The notes: a model not told the origin generated them from the sequence alone. DNA of 8,817 nucleotides from Hydrogenophilales bacterium RIFOXYD1_FULL_62_11 (GCA_001802655.1 MGZO01000017.1:37419-46235), one strand, 5' to 3'; shown: positions 1-6,663, counted from the stretch's first letter. Program-made: numbers and translations.

Positions 1-347
1 AAGATGGCGTCGATCGGGTCGGGCGAGACCGGAGCCGCCTCATCCAGGCCCTCGACGAAATTGGACAGCCGATGCAAGGGGTTCTGCGGTTCAGCGTCGG
101 GCTCGGTTTCGTCGCCCGGTTCGCCCACAAAGCGGCGAATCTCCTGCCGCTTGCCGACGCCCAGATAGGCCGTCGCGTCGAAACCGGAGCGCTTCTGCGT
201 GAACGTGCGGGTGACCGTAAACCCCAGTGTCTTGGCGAGTTCGCGCAGTTCGGTCAGCGACGCCTCGAATTCCAGGTCGCTCACCCCCGGCAGTTGTACC
301 GACGCCACGATGGCGTACTGAGGCTTTTCTTTGACTTCTTTTTGCAT
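1..347 (-). CDS. hflX: GTPase HflX, N-terminal part (runs off the window edge)
   Basis: The reading frame starts at an ATG at 347 and stays open to base 1, giving about 115 residues. The sequence has the HflX N-terminal domain pattern: a beta strand (YAIVASVQLPG, residues 11-21), a helix with SLTELRELAKTLG, then TFTQKRSGFDATAYLGVGKRQEI, matching the family's 'TQxR...TYxGxGKxxEI' signature. HflX is a ribosome-associated GTPase that splits stalled or stressed ribosomes; the G domain lies beyond the window. After the GKRQEI motif there is an acidic, proline-rich linker (EPGDETEPDAEPQNP) where many homologues go straight into the next strand. An in-frame ATG at 383 would add 12 residues; neither start has a clear ribosome binding site. 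The gene lies 142 bases downstream of the cytochrome gene on the same strand with no recognisable terminator or promoter between them. Confidence 0.85.
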   Translation of the reverse strand, partial: MQKEVKEKPQYAIVASVQLPGVSDLEFEASLTELRELAKTLGFTVTRTFTQKRSGFDATAYLGVGKRQEIRRFVGEPGDETEPDAEPQNPLHRLSNFVEGLDEAAPVSPDPIDAI

Positions 348-489
348 GCGGCGTGCTTTTGTTGGATGGGCTAAGCCGGGCATTATCCGCCAATGCAATC
401 GGCGCGGGTATTGAGCCTGCCGAGGCCGCGTGACGCCTGGTTATCGGGTGCGGTCAATCAGCGGTTCTGCGCCAACCGCGCACCAGGCC

Positions 490-957
490 TCAGTCATCTT
501 CTTCATTCAGGCGATGCAACTCCTGCTTCATGGCCTGCGCCTCCTTGATCGCCTTCTCCAGCCGCTCTTCTGCCTCGTGCCGGATTTTTTTCATCATCCC
601 GGCGTCGGGGTCTTCCCAGTCACCGCCCGACTGGCTGGCCATGTAGGCCACCGCGCGGGAAAACTCGACCAGCCGGAGTTCCGGCTTGCCGCCCTTGGCG
701 GGCATAGCGCGAACACCCACCCAGGCATGCGCCGTCAGGATGCCCTGGCCTTCCTCAATGAGCGGCGCCCAGTCGGCCTTGTTCCTGAACCTCGGCGCAT
801 GCGCCACACCGGTGTCGTGACAGGCCATGCAAACCTCGTTGTAAACCTGCTTGCCACTTTTAAGCGTATCGGGCGGGGCAGCCTCGGCGGCGTGTGAGGC
901 CTGAGCCAGCAGGCCGGTCAATACGATGGAGAGGCAGGCTAATAACGACGTGTTCAT
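490..957 (-). CDS. Cytochrome c5-type class I c-type cytochrome, periplasmic
   Basis: A 155-residue protein with an N-terminal hydrophobic segment (residues 5-20) ending in ASHAAEA, which reads as a Sec signal peptide cleaved near residue 23. It lacks the usual N-terminal lysine or arginine, and an in-frame stop upstream (988-990) with no other ATG fixes the start. The heme site is CMACH (C43, C46, H47) and the likely distal ligand is M85 in VRAMPAKGG, the arrangement typical of the c5/CycB family (ligand Met in 'MPxKGG'). These proteins carry electrons in the periplasm between dehydrogenases or the bc1 complex and terminal oxidases. After the heme domain ends (about residue 110) there is a tail of about 45 residues, strongly charged and helical (KKIRHEAEERLEKAIKEAQ...), which c5 proteins do not usually have. 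The redox partner cannot be told from the sequence. Confidence 0.9.
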   Translation of the reverse strand: MNTSLLACLSIVLTGLLAQASHAAEAAPPDTLKSGKQVYNEVCMACHDTGVAHAPRFRNKADWAPLIEEGQGILTAHAWVGVRAMPAKGGKPELRLVEFSRAVAYMASQSGGDWEDPDAGMMKKIRHEAEERLEKAIKEAQAMKQELHRLNEEDD

Positions 958-1037
958 GGTTGTGGCTTTCGCAAAAAAATAATGGTTTTATGAATCCAGC
1001 GGAGGTTCCTGATGACCTGTATCCAGATCAAATCACC

Positions 1038-1147
1038 TCAAAGCATCCCGCGCTCGATGGACTGCAAATAGATGAATCAGGTGCGTCGAACACGGCTTTC
1101 CAGGCCGGGTAGGCGGCGACTTCGTGGATGATTAAAACGTGCGGCAT
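1038..1147 (-). pseudogene. Internally deleted antibiotic-biosynthesis-monooxygenase (ABM)-like gene
   Basis: From the ATG at 1147 the first 22 codons read MPHVLIIHEVAAYPAWKAVF followed by DA, the standard opening of small ABM-like/cyclase-type proteins ('VLIxHxVxDYxAWKxVFD'). Directly afterwards, in another frame, the DNA (1076-1041) reads FIYLQSIERGML followed by a TGA stop at 1038-1040, which resembles the usual C-terminus of the same family ('IYFLEEIERG'). Intact members are about 95-100 residues, so roughly 60 codons are missing and the two ends are joined out of frame. Reading on in the first frame gives a 39-residue nonsense product ending at 1028. The remnant starts 14 bases after the PhzF gene stop and was probably its operon partner. 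Family recognition rests on motif memory, not on a search. Confidence 0.7.
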
Positions 1148-1161
1148 ATGCAGTAACCCTG

Positions 1162-1941
1162 TCAGAACGAAATGTCAGCTTCCATGAACGTGACCGCATT
1201 TCCCGATAGCGCCACGCGGTTGGCTTTGACTTCGCAGGTGAGATAACCGCCCCGTTTGGAAACCTGCCGTGCAGTCAGAATGTTCTTGCCGAGCTTTTCA
1301 GCCCAATACGGTGCAAGCGCGCAATGCGCCGAGCCGGTAACCGGGTCTTCCGGGATGCCGTATTTTGGCCCGAAAAAGCGGCTGACAAAATCGACGGTGG
1401 TGCCGGGCGCGGTGACGATGACGCCACGCAAATCGAGCTGGGCGAGCAGTGCCTGATTGGGCTTGATCGCACGAATGGTCGCTTCGCTGTCGAATGCGGC
1501 GATGTAATCGTCAGCCGCCAACACTTCCAGCGGACACTGGCCGAGTCCTTGCGCCAGGGCTTCGGGGAGGGTGCAGGGAGCGGGTAAGGAAGCCGGAAAA
1601 TCCATTTCCAGTAGCGAGCCAATCTGCTTCACCAATAGATCACCGCTGCGCGTTTCAAAAGTAATGACAGGCTTGGCATACCCCAAAAGACTAAAGAGGA
1701 CATGTGCCGAGGCCAATGTGGCATGGCCACACAGATCGATCTCCGCCACCGGGGTGAACCAGCGCAGATGAAAGCCCTTTTCCGTTGGCACAAAAAAAGC
1801 CGTTTCAGACAAATTGTTTTCTTCAGCGATGGCTTGCAAAAGTCGGTCATCCAGCCAACTTTCCAGCGGGCACACGGCAGCCGGATTTCCTTCAAAGACC
1901 CGGGTAGCGAAGGCATCCACTTGATATTGTTTGATTTTCAT
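1162..1941 (-). CDS. PhzF family protein (phenazine biosynthesis-like isomerase/epimerase fold)
   Basis: A 259-residue protein covering the whole PhzF fold (two diaminopimelate-epimerase-like halves). Family hallmarks are FEGNPAAVC (residues 16-24), ENNLSETAFF with the catalytic acid E46, LRWFTPVAEIDLCGHATLA (59-77), and GIPEDPVTGSAHCALAPYW (195-213). PhzF from pseudomonads isomerises a phenazine precursor, but most family members, including those in organisms with no phenazine genes as here, have no known substrate. The start is an ATG with GGAG five bases upstream (1947-1950). It lies downstream of a recombined region (decayed gene end and palindromic element) and upstream of the ABM-like pseudogene. 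I infer a small-metabolite isomerase or repair role; the sequence does not show which. Confidence 0.92.
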   Translation of the reverse strand: MKIKQYQVDAFATRVFEGNPAAVCPLESWLDDRLLQAIAEENNLSETAFFVPTEKGFHLRWFTPVAEIDLCGHATLASAHVLFSLLGYAKPVITFETRSGDLLVKQIGSLLEMDFPASLPAPCTLPEALAQGLGQCPLEVLAADDYIAAFDSEATIRAIKPNQALLAQLDLRGVIVTAPGTTVDFVSRFFGPKYGIPEDPVTGSAHCALAPYWAEKLGKNILTARQVSKRGGYLTCEVKANRVALSGNAVTFMEADISF

Positions 1942-1965
1942 ATCCGCTCCGTATTAATTAAAGCG

Positions 1966-2027
1966 CTAATCTGAAATCGCCTGCAAACTCTCCACCGCGA
2001 TCGCCGCACATCGTCACCCTCATCAGA
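1966..2027 (-). pseudogene. Decayed second copy of the 3' end of the thioredoxin/HEAT gene
   Basis: Read on the minus strand this stretch encodes DEGDDV then, after a one-base deletion, AIAVESLQAISD and a TAG stop. The functional gene at 2540-3211 ends DEDADVREIAAESLQGISS and a stop. The two DNA segments (1966-2027 and 2540-2602) align almost end to end with a few substitutions, many of them silent, plus the frameshift. The copy starts just after the GFA gene and its palindromic element, so the GFA gene is flanked on both sides by the same gene end. This points to an insertion by recombination or to a tandem duplication that decayed. Confidence 0.75.
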
Positions 2028-2043
2028 TGTGACGCTGGCATAT

Positions 2044-2077
2044 GGCGAATACCGCCTTCTGCTCATCCGCCCTACGC
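2044..2077 (-). repeat. Palindromic extragenic element (GTAGGGCGGAT-type)
   Basis: On the minus strand the sequence CGTAGGGCGGATGAGCAGAA continues to ATTCGCC. The arms GGCGGAT (2065-2071) and ATTCGCC (2044-2050) pair over seven bases with one G-U pair around a 14-base loop. This matches a consensus I know from many proteobacterial intergenic regions, 'GTAGGGYGGRTTAGCGAAGCG...CCRCC', a small repeated palindrome of unknown origin. It lies eight bases after the GFA gene stop and could act as a transcript end or stability element. Only one copy is present in this window. Confidence 0.5.
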
Positions 2078-2084
2078 TTGCTGT

Positions 2085-2522
2085 CTATTTACGCACCAGG
2101 TTTTTTTGAAGTACGTTCAGCAGGCGCTCCAGACCTGGTGTTTCCTGGTATTGAACGCCGTCAGAGCTAATTGACTCCCAACTTGCTTTTGATCCCACGT
2201 ACAAATGCGCTCCCACTTCCAAACCCACATGGTCTTCAAACAAGCCAACGGGTATCCAGTATTCATTTCTCCCCTGAAGCGGGTTGGGGACGGGGCTTCC
2301 GCATTTTGAACAAAAATCTGAACGGTAGCCGGATTCTTTTACATATGAAGTGATCTTTTCCTGCCCCCGTTCCCATTTAAAATTTTTATCGGGAACAATC
2401 ATCGCTGCATTTGCTGTGGAACCTGTCACCCTGCGGCACAAGGAACAGTGGCACTGGTATATGTCAGGTAGCAGGCCAGACACTGAAAACTCAACTTCAC
2501 CGCAAAGACACGCGCCTCGCAT
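2085..2522 (-). CDS. GFA-family (CENP-V/glutathione-dependent formaldehyde-activating) zinc protein
   Basis: A 145-residue protein with the GFA cysteine pattern: GACLCG (C5 and C7), CHCSLCR (C24, C26, C29) and FCSKCGSPV (C71, C74). These coordinate a structural zinc and probably a second, substrate-linked zinc. The family was named for Gfa, once proposed to speed glutathione addition to formaldehyde; that role is disputed and most members are uncharacterised. I chose the ATG at 2522 because GGAG sits seven bases upstream (2530-2533) and the protein then begins MRGACLCG as homologues do. A TTG at 2543 would add seven residues and overlap the upstream stop. The gene is more AT-rich than its neighbours and is bracketed by two copies of the thioredoxin/HEAT gene end, which suggests acquisition by transfer. 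Confidence 0.88.
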   Translation of the reverse strand: MRGACLCGEVEFSVSGLLPDIYQCHCSLCRRVTGSTANAAMIVPDKNFKWERGQEKITSYVKESGYRSDFCSKCGSPVPNPLQGRNEYWIPVGLFEDHVGLEVGAHLYVGSKASWESISSDGVQYQETPGLERLLNVLQKNLVRK

Positions 2523-2539
2523 AAGTATGCTCCGTGTGT

Positions 2540-3211
2540 TCAACTCGAAATGCCCTGCAAACTCTCCGCCGCGATCTCGCGTACATCGGCATCCTCATCA
2601 GCTAGCCGTGCTTCCAGCCAGGCTCGCGCAGTCGCATCACTAGTTAATCCCAGATAGTGGCAAGCATCCGCGCGCACCCGCGCATCGGCGTGTTGCGACA
2701 GCTCGCCCAGGCGCGGCAGCAGTACGCGCAACGGGTCGCTGCCGGCGAATTCTTCCAGCAGCACGCCCGCGCCCAGACGCACGTTGAGGCTGGCGTCGAC
2801 GTTGCCAACGATCGGCAACACCGCTGCCAGCAGCTCAGGGTCGGCTTCGATCATCGCCTGCGCTTTGGGCAGCTGGCCTTCCTTCAGCAGCAGGTGAAAC
2901 CAGTCGGCGATGCCGGCTTCGCTGTCGGCCTTGGCGGCCCACTCGGCGAGTTCGGTTTTGCTGTGCACGCCGGCGAGTTCGATACGGCCAATACGCAGCC
3001 ATGGCACAGAGCGCACCCCGAGCGATTGTCCAATGTCGGGCCGCTGTTCGAGGTTGACCGCTTCGAGGCGGCCAATGACGCCCTGCTTCAGCAGATCGGT
3101 CAGCGCCGTCAGCATCGCCGGGCAGTGCGGGCAGTGGGTGGAAACGAGCAGCAGAGCGTCGGGTGCGGACATGTCGGGATGCGGGATAATGGCGTGCATG
3201 GAATTTACCAT
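2540..3211 (-). CDS. Thioredoxin-fold protein fused to HEAT repeats
   Basis: A protein of about 223 residues in two parts. Residues 17-95 form a thioredoxin/glutaredoxin-like domain with a CPHC redox motif (C27, C30) after the strand ALLLVST and a cis-proline loop SVPWLRIG, so thiol-disulfide chemistry is plausible. Residues 100-223 are helical, with at least two HEAT-like repeats near the end (HADARVRADACHYLG and DEDADVREIAAESLQ), suited to binding a protein partner. No signal peptide is visible, so it is probably cytoplasmic. Possible starts are a GTG at 3223 and ATGs at 3211, 3199 and 3172; I chose 3211 because GGGGTGA lies eight bases upstream, though this overlaps the start of the divergent hydrolase gene by 14 bases. 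The start is uncertain, the rest is not. The partner or substrate is unknown. Confidence 0.85.
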   Translation of the reverse strand: MVNSMHAIIPHPDMSAPDALLLVSTHCPHCPAMLTALTDLLKQGVIGRLEAVNLEQRPDIGQSLGVRSVPWLRIGRIELAGVHSKTELAEWAAKADSEAGIADWFHLLLKEGQLPKAQAMIEADPELLAAVLPIVGNVDASLNVRLGAGVLLEEFAGSDPLRVLLPRLGELSQHADARVRADACHYLGLTSDATARAWLEARLADEDADVREIAAESLQGISS

Positions 3212-3827
3212 TCTCCCCGTCACCCCGTATCAACAAAACTGCTCGCTGGTGTGGGACGCGGCGGGCCGCGCGGCGCTGATCGATCCCGGCGGCGAAGCAG
3301 AACGCCTGCTGGCCGAAGTGCAATCGCGCGGCCTCACGCTGGAAAAAATCCTGCTCACTCACGGCCACCTCGATCATGTCGGCGCGGCGGTGGAATTGCG
3401 CGACGCGTTGGGGATTCCCATCATCGGCCCGCAGCGCGAGGAGCAATTCTGGCTTGATCTGTTGCCGCAACAGTCCGAGCTGTTCGGCTTTCCGCCGGCC
3501 GTCGCGTTTTCACCCGACCAGTGGCTGGAAGACGGCGATTGCGTCGCAGTGGGTTCGCTGGTTTTCGAGGTGCTGCACTGCCCCGGTCACACGCCCGGCC
3601 ACGTGGTGTTTTTCGAGCGCGGCGACAAGCTCGCCTTCGTCGGCGATGTGCTGTTCAAGGGCTCGATCGGCCGCACCGATTTTCCGCGCGGCAAACACGC
3701 GGACCTGATCCGGGCGATCCGCGAAAAGCTTTTTCCGCTGGGTGACGACGTGCGCTTTGTGCCGGGGCATGGCGCGATGTCGACCTTTGGCCATGAGCGG
3801 CGAGAAAACCCTTTTCTGGCGGAGTGA
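3198..3827 (+). CDS. YcbL/glyoxalase II-like metallo-beta-lactamase fold hydrolase
   Basis: A 209-residue protein with the complete metal-binding set: THGHLDH (H55, H57, D59, H60), CPGHTPGH (H131), GDVLF (D150) and PGHG (H191). The opening PVTPYQQNCSLVW and the GRTDFPRG motif after the metal aspartate are typical of the YcbL/glyoxalase II group, which hydrolyses thioesters such as S-lactoylglutathione; the true substrate is not shown. The open frame runs back to 2910, but the family N-terminus begins at the ATG at 3198. An ATG at 3189 is a slightly longer alternative. It is the only gene on the plus strand, head to head with the thioredoxin/HEAT gene and convergent with the McdB-like/SulP genes. 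Any promoter must lie inside the divergent gene. Confidence 0.93.
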   Translation: MEFTILPVTPYQQNCSLVWDAAGRAALIDPGGEAERLLAEVQSRGLTLEKILLTHGHLDHVGAAVELRDALGIPIIGPQREEQFWLDLLPQQSELFGFPPAVAFSPDQWLEDGDCVAVGSLVFEVLHCPGHTPGHVVFFERGDKLAFVGDVLFKGSIGRTDFPRGKHADLIRAIREKLFPLGDDVRFVPGHGAMSTFGHERRENPFLAE

Positions 3828-4135
3828 GCGAGGATGTTTGCCCCGGGTAATGCTGTATTCGTGCCGATCCAGCCGCGTACGTGTTCATTGATATCCGGAC
3901 TACAAGCCCGACGCCGCACCCAGCACACACGCTTGCTCTCCGACTGAATCAACCGGCCCAATCCGCCACGCTTGGCAAGACAACCCATGCGCAACGGGTG
4001 CATTGTGTCGGTGGGCTTGCAAGGCAAGCCAGAACACCTGGAACGCAGTCCCGTGCAGATACCGCCAAGGCCCTGCGCTTGATTTTACCGCTCAACAAGA
4101 TGCTGGAAAGTCGCCACTCGGCGCCGTGTGCTTTG
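3828..4135. other. Convergent intergenic spacer, no gene recognised
   Basis: This 308-base stretch separates the hydrolase gene (plus strand) from the McdB-like gene (minus strand). I read it in all frames and found no convincing protein; the open frames lack family motifs and ribosome binding sites. It contains one compact perfect hairpin, GGCTTGC-AAG-GCAAGCC at 4014-4030, with flanking GTG/CACC pairing on the minus strand. There is no T-run on either side, so it is not a classic intrinsic terminator, but it could mark the transcript end of the carboxysome/SulP unit. Confidence 0.5.
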
Positions 4136-4321
4136 CTAGGCCGGCCACACCCGGGAGGAATTGAAAGCGCTACCCGTACCGATGCGCCCGGGTATCGCGG
4201 CCGGTTCGGTTTTGCCTTGGTCAACCTGCGGCGCAGGCTGTTTGGCTGTGGCGGCAGGAACGGTCTGTTGTGCTTTAACCTTGCGGATTCCGCCCGTCAG
4301 TTTGTTGGCAACTATATTCAT
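4136..4321 (-). CDS. Second McdB-like carboxysome positioning adaptor (orphan paralogue)
   Basis: A 61-residue, low-complexity, proline/alanine/glutamine-rich protein with no membrane segment. Its start MNIVANKLTGGIRKVKAQQ aligns without gaps to that of the McdB next to McdA (MSKVSSKLAAGVSKVIARQ): about half of these 19 positions are identical (M, V, K, L, G, K, V, A, Q). Its end, VWPA then stop, mirrors VWPD then stop. A tryptophan at the extreme C-terminus and a basic N-terminal motif are known features of alpha-McdB. The ATG at 4321 has GGGAGAG nine bases upstream (4331-4337), and it follows SulP by 194 bases on the same strand. Longer in-frame starts (to 4375) lack the similarity. No second mcdA is in view, so it may share McdA with the first McdB or have another role. 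Function is inferred from similarity only. Confidence 0.75.
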   Translation of the reverse strand: MNIVANKLTGGIRKVKAQQTVPAATAKQPAPQVDQGKTEPAAIPGRIGTGSAFNSSRVWPA

Positions 4322-4515
4322 AAATCCAAACTCTCCCTGATGACTGTACTCAGTCCCGCACCGCGCCGGTGACACGACTGGCTGGACCTAAACGCTGCAA
4401 CCTTCACGTGCTGCGCTGCGAAACGTCGCGCATGCGCAAACCATTTGCCAATCCCGGCAGCTTCAAACCGCCTGGTGCCGCATGGATCAAACTGGCCACG
4501 TGCTGCCTTGCAGGT

Positions 4516-6663
4516 TTAGTGATTGCCGTAGCGTTCCTCGAGCACCCGAACCGCCAGTTCCTTCGTTTTAAAAATATGATCAGCCGGGATCGCGCCGGAT
4601 CGATCGCCCTTCTCCAGCACCAGCATGACCTGCCGCTTCAGGCTGCTGAAGAACAGCTCCACGCCCCTTGCCTTAAGCTGCTGTACCAGAGAACGCAGCT
4701 TCTCCTCGCCAGACACATCCACATCGTTGATGCCGTTGCCAATGACCAGGATGGCTTGCGCAGCCGGAAAGCGTTCCAGCGCTTCGAGAACCACCTCCTC
4801 GAAGTAAGCCACGTTGACGAAATTGAGCGAGCCGTCGAAACGCATCACCACGTAATGCTCGCTGATCGCCGCCAGGCCGTGTGTATCGATGCCTCCCAGC
4901 GCGCCGTCCGGATGGCGGCCAAGAATCTCCGCACGCGGGCGCATGTTGCGCAGCATGTAAAGAACGATCGTGAACACCACGCCGACCACAATGCCATTGG
5001 CCAGTGCGGGGGCCATGGCCAGCGTGGCAATAAACGTAGCGATGCCTATCATCGCGTCCAGCCGGTTGACTGACCATGCGTGGATCAGCGCCTTGACCCG
5101 GATCAAACCGAATACGGCGAACATGATGACCACCGCCAGCACCGCCTGCGGCAGGTGATACAGCATCGGCGTGAAGAACAGGATGGCCAGCATCACGCCG
5201 AGCGCGCTGATGATGGCGAACAGACCTGTCTTTGCTCCTTCACGCGCGGCGACCGCAGAGCGCGAAAAGGATCCGCTCACAACGTAGGCATGAAAAAAGC
5301 TGCCCACAATATTGGCCAAACCCTGGCCCACCAGTTCCCGGTTGGTGTCGGGGCGTTGACCAGTCTTGGCGCTGATCGCCTTTGAAATGGAGGTAGCTTC
5401 CATGAAACCCAGCAGCGCCATGATCAGCGCGGCTGGCAGCAGCGGCAATACCAGCTTCCAGTCAATATGCGGCACCTGAAACCCCGGCAGCCCGGCGGGA
5501 ATCGCCCCCACCACCTCACCCCCGCCGGTAAGCTTGATCTGGTCACCCTCCAGCTTGGCAAATCGCCAATGCCCGATGCCCAATGGCTCGCCCTCAGGCC
5601 GGAGCCCTGCGGCGACAAACATGGCACTGCCATCTGCAGCCGATTCCCGGGCCAGATCAATATGGTTCAGGTAAACATGCAGCTTGAATTCCTGCTCCTC
5701 GAGCACTTTATTCAATGCCTTTTTGTGTTCAATCTGCGTTGCGACCTCCATCCGTCTCAACTCGCTGCCTTGCTCCTGCTGCTCCAGCGTCGAGCGTTCA
5801 GCCTGTAGCGTGCGAAGCACTGCGTCATTTTGCTTGAGCTGACTCTTGATCTGGCTGAGTTGGACAAGCTGCCGCTTCACACTGGGGTCCTGGATGGCGT
5901 CCATCGGCACCGTCGAGCTGCGCTCAAAGCCGACGAAATAACTGACCAGCGTGGTGAGAACAATGGCGATCAGAATGCCGGGGAAACGCGGCAGGAATTT
6001 CTGCAGACCGAAAATGAGGGCGAAGGCGGTCAGGCCGAACATCAGCGTGGGCCAATGGGCGCTCCCCAGCTGCTGCAGCACCACCCACAAGTCCGACAGA
6101 AAGAATTCCGTCCTTGGCATGGGCACGTTGATCAGCTTGTTGAGCTGCGACAGGCCGATGATCAGCGCCGCCGCATTGGTGAAGCCGATGATGACCGGAT
6201 GCGACAGGAAATTGACCACCAAGCCTAGACGGAACAGCCCCAGCGTCAGCCGCAGAATGCCCACCATCAGGGCCAGCATCACTGACAGCGCAATGAACTC
6301 TTCGGTGCCGGTGCTGGCGTAGGGAATCAGGGCGGCGGCCGACATCAGGGACAACATCGCGGTGGGCCCGGTATGGAGCTGGCGCAACGAACCCCACAGC
6401 GATGCCACGATGACCGGCAGGAATGCGGCGTACAGGCCGTACACCACCGGCAACCCGGCCAACTGCGCATAGGCCATGGCCTGCGGCACCAGTATCAGCG
6501 TAACCGTAATGCCTGCGAAAAAATCAGCACGCAACGTGTCCCGGGTCATGGGAAACCATGACAGGAATGGAAACAAGCGATACAGGAACGTTATGGGCAC
6601 GGTTGCTGGCTTAACCCGCGAGCCAGGCAGAGGGGTTTCCGTCGACATGGCAGGGTTTTTCAT
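4516..6663 (-). CDS. SulP-family anion (probable bicarbonate) transporter with STAS domain and coiled-coil insertion
   Basis: A 715-residue inner-membrane protein. Residues 45-115 carry the SulP signature (FAGITVTLILVPQAMAYAQLAGLP, cut here: PQAMAYAQLAGLPVVYGLY and GSLRQLHTGPTAMLSL). Further membrane helices run to about residue 245 and again from about 388 to 570. A C-terminal STAS domain (about 595-710) includes the DVSGEE loop near residue 650. Between the two membrane halves, residues about 247-378 form an insertion with a long heptad-like helical stretch (KRQLVQLSQIKSQLKQNDAV onward to about 340), which most SulP proteins lack. SulP proteins next to carboxysome genes in chemolithoautotrophs take up bicarbonate (cation-coupled in BicA), and this position supports that over sulfate, though the substrate is inferred. 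An in-frame TGA at 6664-6666 caps the start; MKNPAM and the later M6 both lack a clear ribosome binding site. Confidence 0.93.
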   Translation of the reverse strand: MKNPAMSTETPLPGSRVKPATVPITFLYRLFPFLSWFPMTRDTLRADFFAGITVTLILVPQAMAYAQLAGLPVVYGLYAAFLPVIVASLWGSLRQLHTGPTAMLSLMSAAALIPYASTGTEEFIALSVMLALMVGILRLTLGLFRLGLVVNFLSHPVIIGFTNAAALIIGLSQLNKLINVPMPRTEFFLSDLWVVLQQLGSAHWPTLMFGLTAFALIFGLQKFLPRFPGILIAIVLTTLVSYFVGFERSSTVPMDAIQDPSVKRQLVQLSQIKSQLKQNDAVLRTLQAERSTLEQQEQGSELRRMEVATQIEHKKALNKVLEEQEFKLHVYLNHIDLARESAADGSAMFVAAGLRPEGEPLGIGHWRFAKLEGDQIKLTGGGEVVGAIPAGLPGFQVPHIDWKLVLPLLPAALIMALLGFMEATSISKAISAKTGQRPDTNRELVGQGLANIVGSFFHAYVVSGSFSRSAVAAREGAKTGLFAIISALGVMLAILFFTPMLYHLPQAVLAVVIMFAVFGLIRVKALIHAWSVNRLDAMIGIATFIATLAMAPALANGIVVGVVFTIVLYMLRNMRPRAEILGRHPDGALGGIDTHGLAAISEHYVVMRFDGSLNFVNVAYFEEVVLEALERFPAAQAILVIGNGINDVDVSGEEKLRSLVQQLKARGVELFFSSLKRQVMLVLEKGDRSGAIPADHIFKTKELAVRVLEERYGNH

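Noticed and set aside
72..374. 100-codon frames on both strands at the left edge
   Set aside because: The HflX frame (347 to 1, minus) explains the region with a clear domain signature; the others are shadows.
2910..3197. N-terminal extension of the metallo-hydrolase to 305 residues
   Set aside because: The extra 96 residues are antisense to the thioredoxin/HEAT gene and resemble no hydrolase N-terminus; the family start fits the ATG at 3198.
2657..3457. 266-codon plus-strand frame
   Set aside because: Antisense to the thioredoxin/HEAT gene and out of frame with the hydrolase; no recognisable domain.
3801..3822. AGAAAA-CCC-TTTTCT inverted repeat at the end of the hydrolase gene, as a terminator
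   Set aside because: It lies inside the coding sequence before the stop, is a weak AT stem, and is not followed by a T-run.
3881..4372. 163-codon open frame on the plus strand
   Set aside because: No family motif, no ribosome binding site, arginine/proline/leucine-rich shadow-like composition, and it lies antisense to the McdB-like gene, whose frame shows clear similarity to McdB.
4136..4375. 79-residue version of the McdB-like protein starting at 4375
   Set aside because: The extra 18 residues have no counterpart in McdB, while the ATG at 4321 has a good ribosome binding site and starts exactly where the similarity starts.
4369..5073. 234-codon plus-strand frame
   Set aside because: It is histidine- and arginine-rich and antisense to the SulP STAS domain, typical of a shadow frame in GC-rich DNA.
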